Source of the DNA: Bacteroidota bacterium
Lineage (GTDB): Bacteria; Bacteroidota; Bacteroidia; Chitinophagales; Chitinophagaceae
Assembly (NCBI GenBank): GCA_005882315.1
Contig: VBAR01000001.1
Location: 2,429,736-2,493,735, forward strand
Length of the DNA: 64,000 nt
Direction: 5' to 3'
The notes below the pieces were generated by a model, which was not told where the DNA came from, made no database searches, and saw only the letters and a list, made by a program, of their open reading frames with translations. The position numbers were made by a program, and so were the translations under genes. Numbering within the stretch: position 1 is the stretch's first letter; each line of letters starts with the position of its first letter. Positions 55,807-64,000 of the stretch are shown here, piece by piece.

Positions 55807-57243
55807 ATGGCGGAACAGCAAACTTCTTTTAAACAATCACTCGGCTTGATGGATGCAACAATGATCGTTGCAGGCTCAATGATTGGCTCAGGTATTTTTA
55901 TCGTAAGCTCAGATATCACCCGGTATGTAGGCAGTGCTGGCTGGCTCGTTGCCGTTTGGGCTATTACAGGTTTTATGACCATTACAGCAGCCGTAAGCTA
56001 TGGAGAACTCAGCGGGATGTATCCAAAAGCTGGGGGCCAGTATGTTTATTTGAAAGAGGCGTTTAATCCGCTGGCAGGTTTTTTATATGGCTGGAGTTTT
56101 TTTGCAGTAATACAAACTGCTACCATTGCGGCAGTAGGTGTTGCGTTTAGTCGCTTTACTGCTTACCTGATACCTGCTGTAGGAGAAAACAATATTTTAT
56201 TAGAGTTAGGCTCTTTTCATATATCTGCCGCACAGTTGCTCGCAATTGCATTGATATTATTTCTAACCTGGACGAACTCAAAAGGAATACAGGGTGGAAA
56301 GATCATACAAACGACTTTTACCTCGGCAAAACTCATTTCACTTTTTGGATTAATCATTCTCGGATTCTTATTGGCAAAACATAGTTTCTGGAGTGAAAAC
56401 TGGGAAACAGGATTCAATGCAGTAAAACTTGAACAGGATGCGACCGGTGGATTTATTAAAGATGGAAGCTGGTCTTCTATTGGCGGGCCGGCATTAATGG
56501 GAGCTATCGCTGCAGCCATGGTAGGTTCTATTTTCAGTAGTGATGCATGGAACAATGTAACCTTCATTGCAGGTGAAATAAAAAATCCAAAGAAGAATAT
56601 CGGGCTGGCTTTATTTTTTGGAACTCTCATCGTAACCGTTATTTATGTTTCAGCCAATTTAATGTACCTGCATGTACTTCCTTTAACAGGTGCTGATAGC
56701 ATTGCTTACCCCGAAGGAGATAGGGTAGCGGTTGCTGCCTCCAATCAGATTTTCGGTGAAGCAGGGGCAATGATCATTGCAGTTATGATCATGATCTCAA
56801 CTTTTGGATGTAACAATGGATTAATATTGGCTGGCGGCCGGGTATATTACACAATGGCCAATGATGGATTGTTTTTCAAAAAAACCGCTGAGCTGAATAA
56901 AAATGCAGTGCCTGAATATGCGATGTGGGCACAGGCAATCGTTGCTTCTTTGCTTTGCCTCAGCGGAAAATATGGCGACCTGCTGGATATGGTTTCATTT
57001 GTCGTTGTATTATTTTATGCACTCACGATCTTAGGTATTTTTGTTTTAAGAAAGAAAAGACCTGATATTGAAAGGCCCTACAAAGCATTTGGTTACCCGG
57101 TATTGCCGGCTATTTATATTGTTATGGCATTAACTTTCTGTTATTTCCTGATAACGATGAAGCCTAAGTATGCGGGCATCGGGCTGGGAATAGTTTTACT
57201 GGGCATACCTCTTTATTACCTGGCTGTTTCCCGTAAAAAATAA
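55807..57243 (+). CDS. APC-family amino acid permease
   Basis: The first ATG, at 55807, gives 478 residues; the frame is open upstream only from a TTG. The N-terminal motif LMDATMIVAGSMIGSGIFIVSS with GSGIF is diagnostic of amino acid/LAT-type APC transporters, and GELSGMYPKAGGQYVYL follows. About twelve to thirteen membrane helices are predicted by eye. It would exchange or import amino acids; the specific substrate is unknown. It is 17 bp upstream of the heptose kinase gene and likely co-transcribed. It is a different subfamily from the permease next to cphB. Confidence 0.88.
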   Translation: MAEQQTSFKQSLGLMDATMIVAGSMIGSGIFIVSSDITRYVGSAGWLVAVWAITGFMTITAAVSYGELSGMYPKAGGQYVYLKEAFNPLAGFLYGWSFFAVIQTATIAAVGVAFSRFTAYLIPAVGENNILLELGSFHISAAQLLAIALILFLTWTNSKGIQGGKIIQTTFTSAKLISLFGLIILGFLLAKHSFWSENWETGFNAVKLEQDATGGFIKDGSWSSIGGPALMGAIAAAMVGSIFSSDAWNNVTFIAGEIKNPKKNIGLALFFGTLIVTVIYVSANLMYLHVLPLTGADSIAYPEGDRVAVAASNQIFGEAGAMIIAVMIMISTFGCNNGLILAGGRVYYTMANDGLFFKKTAELNKNAVPEYAMWAQAIVASLLCLSGKYGDLLDMVSFVVVLFYALTILGIFVLRKKRPDIERPYKAFGYPVLPAIYIVMALTFCYFLITMKPKYAGIGLGIVLLGIPLYYLAVSRKK

Positions 57244-57260
57244 TTACGGACATTTGCAGT

Positions 57261-58253
57261 ATGGCAACTGATATTAAAAAACTATTTGAATCTTTTTCTT
57301 CAATCAAGGTTGGTGTGATCGGGGATGTGATGCTTGATACGTATATGTGGGGTAAAGTAGAACGCATTTCACCCGAAGCTCCCGTTCCTGTTGTTTCATT
57401 ACACAAAAAAGAATATCGCATTGGTGGTGCAGGTAATGTGGCGTTGAATTGTAAGTCGCTGGGAGCACAGGTTTATGCAATCTCAGTAACGGGAAACGAC
57501 AGTGATGGTATGCTGCTCGAAGAATTGTTTAATGAGCATATGATCGACACAACATGCATGGTAAAAAGCAACAGTCGTATTACAACTAATAAAACCCGTG
57601 TTATCAGCCGCAACCAGCAGATGATGCGGCTGGATAGTGAAATGACAAAGGATATTACTGACGAAGAAGAGATCAAATTATTGCAGAAGGTGCAGGATTT
57701 TATTGCTAAAACAGATCCGGATATTATCATTTTTGAAGATTATAATAAAGGGGTGCTGACTGAGTATGTGATCGAGAATGTAATTCAGCTTTGCGTTGAA
57801 GCCGGGGTAATGACAGCCGTTGACCCTAAGCGAAAGAATTTTTTCAGCTACCAAAACGTAACACTTTTTAAACCCAACCTGAAAGAAGTAAAAGAAGCCT
57901 TGAATATTATTTCTGATGCATCGGATGAAGCGGCCCTTTGCCAGGTGCATGATGAATTAAAACAACATTTGTCACACGAAATTTCTTTTATCACCTTATC
58001 AGAGAAAGGTGTTTTCATACAGCAGAATGGTTTTCATAAAATTATTCCTTCGCATATCCGTAATATTTCAGATGTATCCGGCGCCGGTGATACAGTGATC
58101 GCTACAGCTTCCTTAGTATATGCATCTACTCAAAACACTCACCTGATGGCGGAAGTTGCGAATATAGCAGGTGGCTTAGTGTGTGAAGAAGTAGGCACAG
58201 TAGCCATTGATAAAGAGAAACTGATGCATGAATGTGAAATGCTGTTATCTTAA
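57261..58253 (+). CDS. rfaE1: D-glycero-beta-D-manno-heptose-7-phosphate kinase
   Basis: The 330-residue PfkB-type sugar kinase starts with VGVIGDVMLDTYMWGKVERISPEAPVPVV, the signature of the HldE/RfaE kinase domain. GGAGNVALN is the substrate loop and DVSGAGDTV the anion-hole/catalytic Asp motif. The enzyme phosphorylates heptose-7-phosphate in the pathway to ADP-heptose for lipopolysaccharide. The adenylyltransferase half of the fused HldE is missing, so a separate RfaE2 must be elsewhere. It follows the permease gene and faces the DUF6498-type gene. Confidence 0.92.
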   Translation: MATDIKKLFESFSSIKVGVIGDVMLDTYMWGKVERISPEAPVPVVSLHKKEYRIGGAGNVALNCKSLGAQVYAISVTGNDSDGMLLEELFNEHMIDTTCMVKSNSRITTNKTRVISRNQQMMRLDSEMTKDITDEEEIKLLQKVQDFIAKTDPDIIIFEDYNKGVLTEYVIENVIQLCVEAGVMTAVDPKRKNFFSYQNVTLFKPNLKEVKEALNIISDASDEAALCQVHDELKQHLSHEISFITLSEKGVFIQQNGFHKIIPSHIRNISDVSGAGDTVIATASLVYASTQNTHLMAEVANIAGGLVCEEVGTVAIDKEKLMHECEMLLS

Positions 58254-58273
58254 ACGGACAGACTGCGAGTTAA

Positions 58274-58972
58274 TCAGGCTTCTTCCTTTTCTTCATTTTT
58301 CAATACGCTCATTTGTTTATTGAGTATCCCGTCATAATCTACAAATACTTCAAAGAAGATTTTAATGCAGGCAAAGAGGATGATAAATACTGTGCCTGCA
58401 CCAAAACTTAAGAACATGCTGCCCACAATAACTGCGAACTGTTGAATGAATATCCGGATATAAGGCTGAAACATCAGGTGCATTAGCGATACTGTTCTGT
58501 ACTGACCTGAAAGAATAAAGTTGTAGATCATGCTAAAACCATAACTAATAATAAAGCCTGCCAGCATGTAATAAGCGTCTTTACTTAATAGCTGGGGCCA
58601 TTTATAAAAAAAGCTGAATACATTTATTCCACCATCCGGCATGAGCCCGGAAACGCCAAAGAATATTCCCATCTGGATAGCCACAAACAATCCATAATGA
58701 ATCAAAAAGAAAAATATAAAGAATAATCCGTGTTGCTGTGTACGGCTCGGCCCATTATACCATGTATCGGTCTTCCTCACGGAAGTCACGATTCCCATTT
58801 TTATAATATTGAAAATACCAATGATGATCGTCTCGAGGCAATACACGAGAAAAACTTCTTTTGCACTCCATCTTTCAAACAAAACACCATAAACGGGAAT
58901 CAAATTGGCAGCAATGATGAAATAATCTGATCGGGTGAGTTGTTTCTTTATCAGGCTTACAGTGGCTGGCAT
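58274..58972 (-). CDS. DUF6498-type membrane protein
   Basis: The start at 58972 gives 232 residues; an upstream ATG at 59041 would overlap the divergent peptidase gene. At least five membrane segments are visible (DYFIIAANLIPVYGVLFE, GLFFIFFFLIHYGLFVAI, FAVIVGSMFLSFGAGTVFII). The layout and FFFLIHYGLF region resemble the DUF6498 family of unknown function. The C-terminus (ACIKIFFEVFVDYDGIL) is typical of that family. It is convergent with rfaE1, 20 bp apart. Confidence 0.7.
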   Translation of the reverse strand: MPATVSLIKKQLTRSDYFIIAANLIPVYGVLFERWSAKEVFLVYCLETIIIGIFNIIKMGIVTSVRKTDTWYNGPSRTQQHGLFFIFFFLIHYGLFVAIQMGIFFGVSGLMPDGGINVFSFFYKWPQLLSKDAYYMLAGFIISYGFSMIYNFILSGQYRTVSLMHLMFQPYIRIFIQQFAVIVGSMFLSFGAGTVFIILFACIKIFFEVFVDYDGILNKQMSVLKNEEKEEA

Positions 58973-59014
58973 AAATGAATTATTTTCGCTTTCAACAGAT
59001 ATAAGGTTGAAGAT

Positions 59015-59944
59015 ATGGGAAAAATCAGTTTGGTAATACATGGCGGAGCCGGAACAATTCTGAAAACGAATATGACGCTTGAAAAGGAGAGCCAGTACAA
59101 GCAGGCGTTGCAGGATGCATTGGATGTGGGGTATAAGATTCTTGAGAATAACGGAACTGCAATGGATGCAGTAAAAGCAGCTGTTGTATCATTAGAGGAT
59201 TGTATTCTCTTCAATGCGGGCCGGGGCTCTGTATTTACACATAAAGGCACACATGAAATGGATGCTTCCATTATGAATGGAAAAACATTACAGGCAGGTG
59301 CAGTAGCCGGTGTAAAAAATATCCGCAACCCGGTTTTACTGGCTGATTGTATTATCAAAAACAGTGAACATATTCTTTTATGTGGCGAAGGAGCAGAGGA
59401 ATTTGCCAAACAATATAACATACAAACAGAACCCGACGAATATTTTTTTAGCCAGTTTCGTTATGATCAGTTAAAGCATGCACAGGAATCAGAAACGGTT
59501 GTGCTGGATCATTTCAGCCCCAATGAGAAAAAGTTTGGAACAGTTGGCGCTGTTGCCTGTGATGCAGAAGGAAATATTGCAGCAGCAACAAGTACCGGCG
59601 GTATGACCAATAAAAAATTTGGAAGGGTAGGAGATACGCCGATTATTGGTAGCGGTACTTATGCCAATAATAAAACCTGCGCCATAAGTTGCACCGGGCA
59701 TGGGGAACCTTTTATGCAGACAGTAACTGCTTACGATGTAAGTTGCCTGATGGAATACAAAGGCTTTTCGTTGCAGCTGGCAATGGAAGAAGTTACACTT
59801 AAAAAATTAGTTGTCATCAATGGAGAAGGGGGAATGATTGGTGTGGATGCAAAAGGAAATGCTGCAATGGTTTTTAATAGTGATGGAATGTATAGAGGTA
59901 TGAAATGTAGTGATGGATTGAATGAAGTTTCGATTTACAAATAA
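59015..59944 (+). CDS. Isoaspartyl peptidase / L-asparaginase (Ntn hydrolase, class 2)
   Basis: The 309-residue precursor starts SLVIHGGAG and has the autoprocessing site KKFGTVGAVACDAEGNIAAATSTGG, where Thr176 becomes the N-terminal nucleophile after cleavage before GT-V. GRVGDTPIIGSGTYANN is the substrate-binding loop with Arg and Asp. Class 2 enzymes split beta-aspartyl dipeptides, and some isoforms release Asp and Arg from beta-Asp-Arg, the product of cyanophycinase. Because cphA and cphB are in this window, a role in cyanophycin use is likely but not shown. It is 6 bp upstream of ispD, so co-transcribed with it. Confidence 0.92.
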   Translation: MGKISLVIHGGAGTILKTNMTLEKESQYKQALQDALDVGYKILENNGTAMDAVKAAVVSLEDCILFNAGRGSVFTHKGTHEMDASIMNGKTLQAGAVAGVKNIRNPVLLADCIIKNSEHILLCGEGAEEFAKQYNIQTEPDEYFFSQFRYDQLKHAQESETVVLDHFSPNEKKFGTVGAVACDAEGNIAAATSTGGMTNKKFGRVGDTPIIGSGTYANNKTCAISCTGHGEPFMQTVTAYDVSCLMEYKGFSLQLAMEEVTLKKLVVINGEGGMIGVDAKGNAAMVFNSDGMYRGMKCSDGLNEVSIYK

Positions 59945-59950
59945 TTATTC

Positions 59951-60634
59951 ATGAAGAAATACGCCGTCATAGTAGCCGGGGGCTCAGGGTTAAGAATGGG
60001 AACTGCTGTGCCCAAACAATTTTTAATACTTGCCGGCAAGCCTGTACTTTGGCATACACTGACTGCATTCCTTGATGCTTATGATGATCTTGAAATAATC
60101 CTTGTATTGCATAAAGATTATCTTGATGCAGGATTAGAAATTGCCCGTTCAACTCATTCTCCCAACCGCATCGGTGTCACTGAAGGAGGTGAAACAAGAT
60201 TTCATTCTGTACAAAATGGCTTAAAACATATCACTCAACATTCGGTTGTATTTGTGCATGATGCAGTTCGCTGTTTGGCAACAACCTGGCTAATTCATTT
60301 ATGTTATGAAGAGACCTTGAAAAATGGAAATGCTGTGCCAGCAGTATCGGCTGTTGATACAATTCGTATTGAATCGGCATTAGGGAATGAACAAGTCGAT
60401 CGTAACCGGGTACGTATTATTCAAACCCCGCAAACATTTTACAGCGATATGATCAAAGCAGCCTTTGAACAAGAGTACGAAGATTCATTCACTGATGAAG
60501 CAAGTGTGGTGGAGAGACTGAATGTAAAAATTAATCTTGTTGAAGGTGATTATAGTAATATAAAAATTACCAAACCGGTTGATTTGCTGATAGCCGAAAA
60601 AGTTCTGGAGGAAAGAAGTCTTAATAATCAGTAA
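59951..60634 (+). CDS. ispD: 2-C-methyl-D-erythritol 4-phosphate cytidylyltransferase
   Basis: The 227-residue protein has the nucleotidyltransferase motif AVIVAGGSGLRMGTAVPKQF, with the Arg and Lys that hold CTP, and further on VFVHDAVRCLA, PAVSAVDTIR and IQTPQTF, the IspD signature blocks. It makes CDP-methylerythritol in the non-mevalonate isoprenoid pathway. A TarI-type ribitol-phosphate enzyme is the alternative in this fold but is not suggested by context. The stop touches the stop of the convergent gene with no gap. Confidence 0.93.
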   Translation: MKKYAVIVAGGSGLRMGTAVPKQFLILAGKPVLWHTLTAFLDAYDDLEIILVLHKDYLDAGLEIARSTHSPNRIGVTEGGETRFHSVQNGLKHITQHSVVFVHDAVRCLATTWLIHLCYEETLKNGNAVPAVSAVDTIRIESALGNEQVDRNRVRIIQTPQTFYSDMIKAAFEQEYEDSFTDEASVVERLNVKINLVEGDYSNIKITKPVDLLIAEKVLEERSLNNQ

Positions 60635-61552
60635 TTATTTCTTCATCCATTTCAAATAAAAGGGGAGCTTATTAATTTTAAAAAATGGATATAATTCTTC
60701 TTTAGCACCAAATCCACCATAGAAAAAAGCGAGATTGCGGATATCCGAACCTTCAAAGTCAAGTACAAGATTTTTTTCAGCATTGTCTTTTATAAAAGCA
60801 TCTATCAGTGCATGTGATGCTCCTATTGTTTTCCCATCAGGTGTATTTCCAACAAGAATATAATAAGCCCTGTTATGCGAGTAAAAAAAAACACAGGAAG
60901 CCATGATCGCTTTTTGTTCATTCACGATTGCATAGGTTTCTGCCTGTTGCTTTTGTTTCAGCAGGTGAAACAGTTTTTCAAAATGATAGTAATCTTCTTC
61001 CGGTAATTTGCCTGCATTAAGCAATTCCTTATTGATGAGTGTAATTTCTTCAACAGCTATATCTTTTTTAACTGTATAGCCTAACTGAAAAGTCTTCTTG
61101 ATATTACGTTGATGATTTTCCCTGTAACCTGCAACTAAATCTTCATACGATCTGTTGAGTGATAAAACGTGGTTTGTTCTCAGGATGAACTCATCACGGT
61201 GTTCTAAAACATTCCCACTGTTCAGGCATATTTCAGCAAGCTTAAATTTACCCGGAATAGCATTGATAAATGAATTGAGCAGCGGATAATCCAGTTTTTC
61301 CCCAAATAAACCTAGTTGTGCAGTAAATGCCGGCTGGTATAAATAATGTATACCATATTTTTTATTCCATGTAAGCGGCATTACGGCTTCATAATCGTTA
61401 AATATTAATGCATCCCAATGCTTCGCCATTGTATCGAGATAAAATGAATACGCATAGATCAATCCATTGGATGCTTCAGCTATACATTTATCCCATTTAG
61501 TTTTATCTATCTGTTTGTTAGTGAGATATTGTATTTGGGAAGAGAACGGCAT
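60635..61552 (-). CDS. GNAT/FemAB-like acyltransferase
   Basis: The 305-residue protein is built like two GNAT domains, as in FemAB-type enzymes. The N-terminal half contains EAVMPLTWNKKYGIHYLYQPAFTAQLGLF and the C-terminal half YILVGNTPDGKTIGASHALI and LDFEGSDIRNLAFFYGGFGA. FemAB-like members transfer amino acids from tRNA to peptidoglycan or acylate sugars; in Bacteroidota this form is uncharacterised. Its start shares one base with the stop of the upstream M1 peptidase (TGATG), so the two are coupled. Confidence 0.75.
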   Translation of the reverse strand: MPFSSQIQYLTNKQIDKTKWDKCIAEASNGLIYAYSFYLDTMAKHWDALIFNDYEAVMPLTWNKKYGIHYLYQPAFTAQLGLFGEKLDYPLLNSFINAIPGKFKLAEICLNSGNVLEHRDEFILRTNHVLSLNRSYEDLVAGYRENHQRNIKKTFQLGYTVKKDIAVEEITLINKELLNAGKLPEEDYYHFEKLFHLLKQKQQAETYAIVNEQKAIMASCVFFYSHNRAYYILVGNTPDGKTIGASHALIDAFIKDNAEKNLVLDFEGSDIRNLAFFYGGFGAKEELYPFFKINKLPFYLKWMKK

Positions 61553-64000
61553 CAGAAAATGAGATTACGATCGAACTTACGCAAATTGAAATTGGAAATA
61601 TCAATTGTGAATGAAATTGTTTTAAAGAACCGGCCTTTTTCTTCAATGGTTGACTGGATATATTCTTTAAACACTTTGCTGTAAATGATCGGTATGTAAA
61701 TGTTGACAGTTTCTTTCAAGAGTGGGATCTGTAATCCAAAATCAAACAAGAAACGATCGATCTCTGCATTTTTCTCCCATGCTTCAGCGAATGTGCCGAT
61801 ATCAAAAAACAGTTTCAACGGAATCTTGACAGGAAGAAGACTTAATGGATTTATTCCATCAGGGATAGTAGTACTGAAATTTATTGACGAAAGCCAATTA
61901 TCTGTCTTGCCTACTTTGCTTGCGAGTAGATCGGTTCTTACTTTAAATGCGCCATCACGGTTCATGATCTGCTGACTTTCGAAACCTTCATATTGATTAC
62001 GTCCAAGAAAATAATCGCTGTAAGTATAATCTTCAGATCCGTTAGGACCGGTCATGTTTAAATGATAACGATCCGTGTTAAACTGTTTGGTGATTGTTTT
62101 GCCACCCGTATAGAAAAATTTTCCGGCAAACAATCTTACATTCAAGCCTCCACCTTTTGGATAATTGAAAAAATAATTTCCAGTGAAAGCCGCTCTTACA
62201 AAATCTTCCGCCTGTTCCAGTTTCAGCTCACCTGAATAAGGATATAATGCCCGGTAATTCTCAATTACAATTCTTAACTGGTTAAGTGTCCTGTTTTGAA
62301 TTACTGTGCGGAAGCGGTTATAGATCGTAGTGTCATTTGGAGGATTGACAACAGTATCACGATAAAAACGTAATGCATCTTCACCAATGAGAAAAGTTTT
62401 CCATTGAAAGAAACGTAACCGGGTGCTGCGTGGATCTTTTTCCTTTAAGGTAAAACGTATGCCCGGAACTGTTTTCTGAAATGAGAGATAAGCTTTATTG
62501 CCATCACTGCTTTCAAATTTATTCTGAGAAAATTTTGAATAGCTTACTCCCGGTTCGATCTTTTTGAATATGCCATTTGGATAGAATGTGTGAAAAGCGA
62601 AACCTATTCCGTTAAACTCTTTTGAACCAAATGCATAATAAGGAAGCACCATAAATTGAAATTTCGATGGAGGCAAGTTGACATTGGTAAATAGTACACC
62701 TGCCATTCCTTTATCATAGTAGTTATATCCGGGCAAGGGTACCCAGGTAATAACTGTTTTTTTATCCAGGTTCGCCTGCTTTACAGCTTTTATTATTCCT
62801 TGTATGGCAAAGCCTTTTCTGTTATCGGGAGGAAGTGATCCTGTTTTTGAAAGCAATGAAAAAACAGAATCCAGGTTTTTACCGCTGCTTTCTTCCATTA
62901 CTTTTCTGAAATCTTCAGGATAAGGATGTTTGAATTTCCATTTATCAAAATATTCATGCATGGCTTTTGAAAAAGCCTCCGGGCCCATTTCTTTTTCCAG
63001 CAACCGCATCCATTCGGCTGTTTTAAAATAAGCAATAAGTCCATAATTTCTATCGCTGAATTTTTCCGATGTGGTTTCTATCGGCTGGTCATTCTTTGTT
63101 GCAATAACTGTCTCAACAAGACTTTGTTCAGTTTGTTGTTTATATTGATGATCTTTTTGCAAACTATACTTGTTTTCATAAAATGAATTCATGCCTTCAT
63201 CCATCCAGGGATGCGTCCGTTCATTGCTTGCAAGGATTCCATAAAACCAGTTATGCCCTACTTCATGGGCAATTACTTTATCCAGTTCCTTTGCTGAAGT
63301 CATTGGTGAAATAACGGTGATGCCGGGATATTCCATACCCCCACCAAAACTTTCAGGGCCTTGTACAACACTTACCGTGTTATAAAGATACTCTCCGACA
63401 TTAGTGGAGTAAAACTTAACAGCGTCTTTTGCATTTTGCAAACTGTTTGCCCAAATTTTTTTGTGTTCCGGTGTATAAAAACTGAATACATGAATTAATC
63501 TATCAGAAGGGAGAACAAGAGGTTCATAGTTTACAATAAAACGTTTATCAGCAAACCATGCAAAATCATGGGACAGTATTTGTTTATAATGAAGTGTTTT
63601 GGTCGTAGGTGAGCTTTCCGGAAACTCCTGGATCTTGGTTTCAATAAGTCCTTTTGAGTTTTTTACTTTTTTCTTTATCGGTTCCCAGGTGAAATTTTTT
63701 CTTTCCATGAGCCAGGCTCTTTCATCTTCATTCATTAGATAGCCCGATGCAGCCACAACATAGTTTGAAGGAACCGTAATTTTAACTTCCGTATTTCCAA
63801 ATTCACTGTAGAATTCTCCCTGGTCAAGATAAGGCATCGGGTGCCAGCCTTTATGATCGTACACTGCCGGTTTGGGATACCATTGTGTGCACTGATAACT
63901 TTGCCCAACATGCCCGCCGCGGGAAATATTGTAAGGTAATTGAACATGAAAAGGTGTTGTAATAGTAACCGTCTGGTTAGGCGCAAGGGGTGATGGCAAG
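61552..64000 (-). CDS. M1-family zinc aminopeptidase-like protein, N-terminus outside the window
   Basis: The visible part has about 815 residues and runs off the window's right end. The zinc motif VIAHEVGHNWFYG with the downstream Glu in TSHPW-like THPWMDEGMNSFYE is the gluzincin HExxH-18x-E of family M1, and GGGMEYPGITV is the exopeptidase GxMEN-like region (here GMEYP). The C-terminal 450 residues are a large beta-rich region not found in classic aminopeptidase N, ending in NFNLRKFDRNLIF. The protein probably acts in the periplasm or outer membrane. It is the upstream partner of the GNAT-like gene. Confidence 0.85.
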   Translation of the reverse strand, partial: LPSPLAPNQTVTITTPFHVQLPYNISRGGHVGQSYQCTQWYPKPAVYDHKGWHPMPYLDQGEFYSEFGNTEVKITVPSNYVVAASGYLMNEDERAWLMERKNFTWEPIKKKVKNSKGLIETKIQEFPESSPTTKTLHYKQILSHDFAWFADKRFIVNYEPLVLPSDRLIHVFSFYTPEHKKIWANSLQNAKDAVKFYSTNVGEYLYNTVSVVQGPESFGGGMEYPGITVISPMTSAKELDKVIAHEVGHNWFYGILASNERTHPWMDEGMNSFYENKYSLQKDHQYKQQTEQSLVETVIATKNDQPIETTSEKFSDRNYGLIAYFKTAEWMRLLEKEMGPEAFSKAMHEYFDKWKFKHPYPEDFRKVMEESSGKNLDSVFSLLSKTGSLPPDNRKGFAIQGIIKAVKQANLDKKTVITWVPLPGYNYYDKGMAGVLFTNVNLPPSKFQFMVLPYYAFGSKEFNGIGFAFHTFYPNGIFKKIEPGVSYSKFSQNKFESSDGNKAYLSFQKTVPGIRFTLKEKDPRSTRLRFFQWKTFLIGEDALRFYRDTVVNPPNDTTIYNRFRTVIQNRTLNQLRIVIENYRALYPYSGELKLEQAEDFVRAAFTGNYFFNYPKGGGLNVRLFAGKFFYTGGKTITKQFNTDRYHLNMTGPNGSEDYTYSDYFLGRNQYEGFESQQIMNRDGAFKVRTDLLASKVGKTDNWLSSINFSTTIPDGINPLSLLPVKIPLKLFFDIGTFAEAWEKNAEIDRFLFDFGLQIPLLKETVNIYIPIIYSKVFKEYIQSTIEEKGRFFKTISFTIDISNFNLRKFDRNLIF

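Noticed and set aside
1-64000. CRISPR arrays, insertion sequences, phage genes and replication origins.
   Set aside because: I saw no regularly spaced repeats, transposase or phage structural genes, nor DnaA-box clusters with dnaA/dnaN.

Overview
The window is a stretch of chromosome from a Bacteroidota bacterium, most likely a member of the Chitinophagaceae or a close relative (inference). Supporting signs are a TonB-dependent receptor, type IX secretion proteins of the PorV/PorU type, lipoproteins with short lipoboxes, promoters of the Bacteroidota form TAnnTTTG, almost no Shine-Dalgarno sites except a very strong one before rpsU, and the gene order tuf - tRNA-Trp - secE - nusG - rplKAJL - rpoBC. 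There are no phage genes, insertion sequences, rRNA genes or CRISPR arrays.

Layout. 1-6 kb: end of a TonB-dependent receptor, a covalent-FAD amine oxidase-like enzyme, a TIGR03118 lipoprotein, tRNA-Gln, a T4-lysozyme-like muramidase and an MFS exporter. 5.8-12.9 kb: a cyanophycin module, with cyanophycin synthetase (cphA) pointing left and a Tat-exported class V aminotransferase-like protein, an APC amino acid permease and cyanophycinase (cphB) pointing right. An isoaspartyl peptidase that could finish degradation to free Asp and Arg lies at 59 kb. 13-18 kb: S9 peptidase, SGNH hydrolase, a small His/Cys protein, an alpha/beta hydrolase and tyrS. 18.4-26.6 kb: a PorV2/PorU2-like pair and hscA. 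26.6-33.7 kb: a leftward operon of riboflavin synthase followed by five surface-glycan-type genes (acyltransferase, GT2, methyltransferase, two large membrane proteins).

33.7-54.9 kb is the translation and transcription core: rpsU, a XerC/D-type recombinase, a hibernation factor, a tRNA cluster (a decayed tRNA-like copy, then Thr, Tyr, Gly, Thr), tuf, tRNA-Trp, secE, nusG, rplKAJL and rpoBC. Between rplL and rpoB, which are adjacent in many bacteria, sits about 5.7 kb of other material: unknown secreted proteins and lipoproteins, an XRE regulator with palindromic candidate operators, a three-HhH ComEA-like protein and a second, truncated copy of that protein's 3' end.

55-64 kb: an OmpH/Skp-like chaperone, an APC permease, the heptose kinase rfaE1, a DUF6498-type membrane protein, isoaspartyl peptidase, ispD, a GNAT/FemAB-like protein and an M1 peptidase cut by the window edge.

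Special features are a dispersed intergenic repeat in four copies (8.9, 11.8, 35.5 and 36.3 kb), TTAGC-rich inverted repeats around a four-helix-bundle gene, short palindromes at most gene boundaries of the ribosomal/RNA polymerase region, and the rpsU Shine-Dalgarno site. All coordinates and motifs were read by eye; family names rest on recognised motifs, not on searches.
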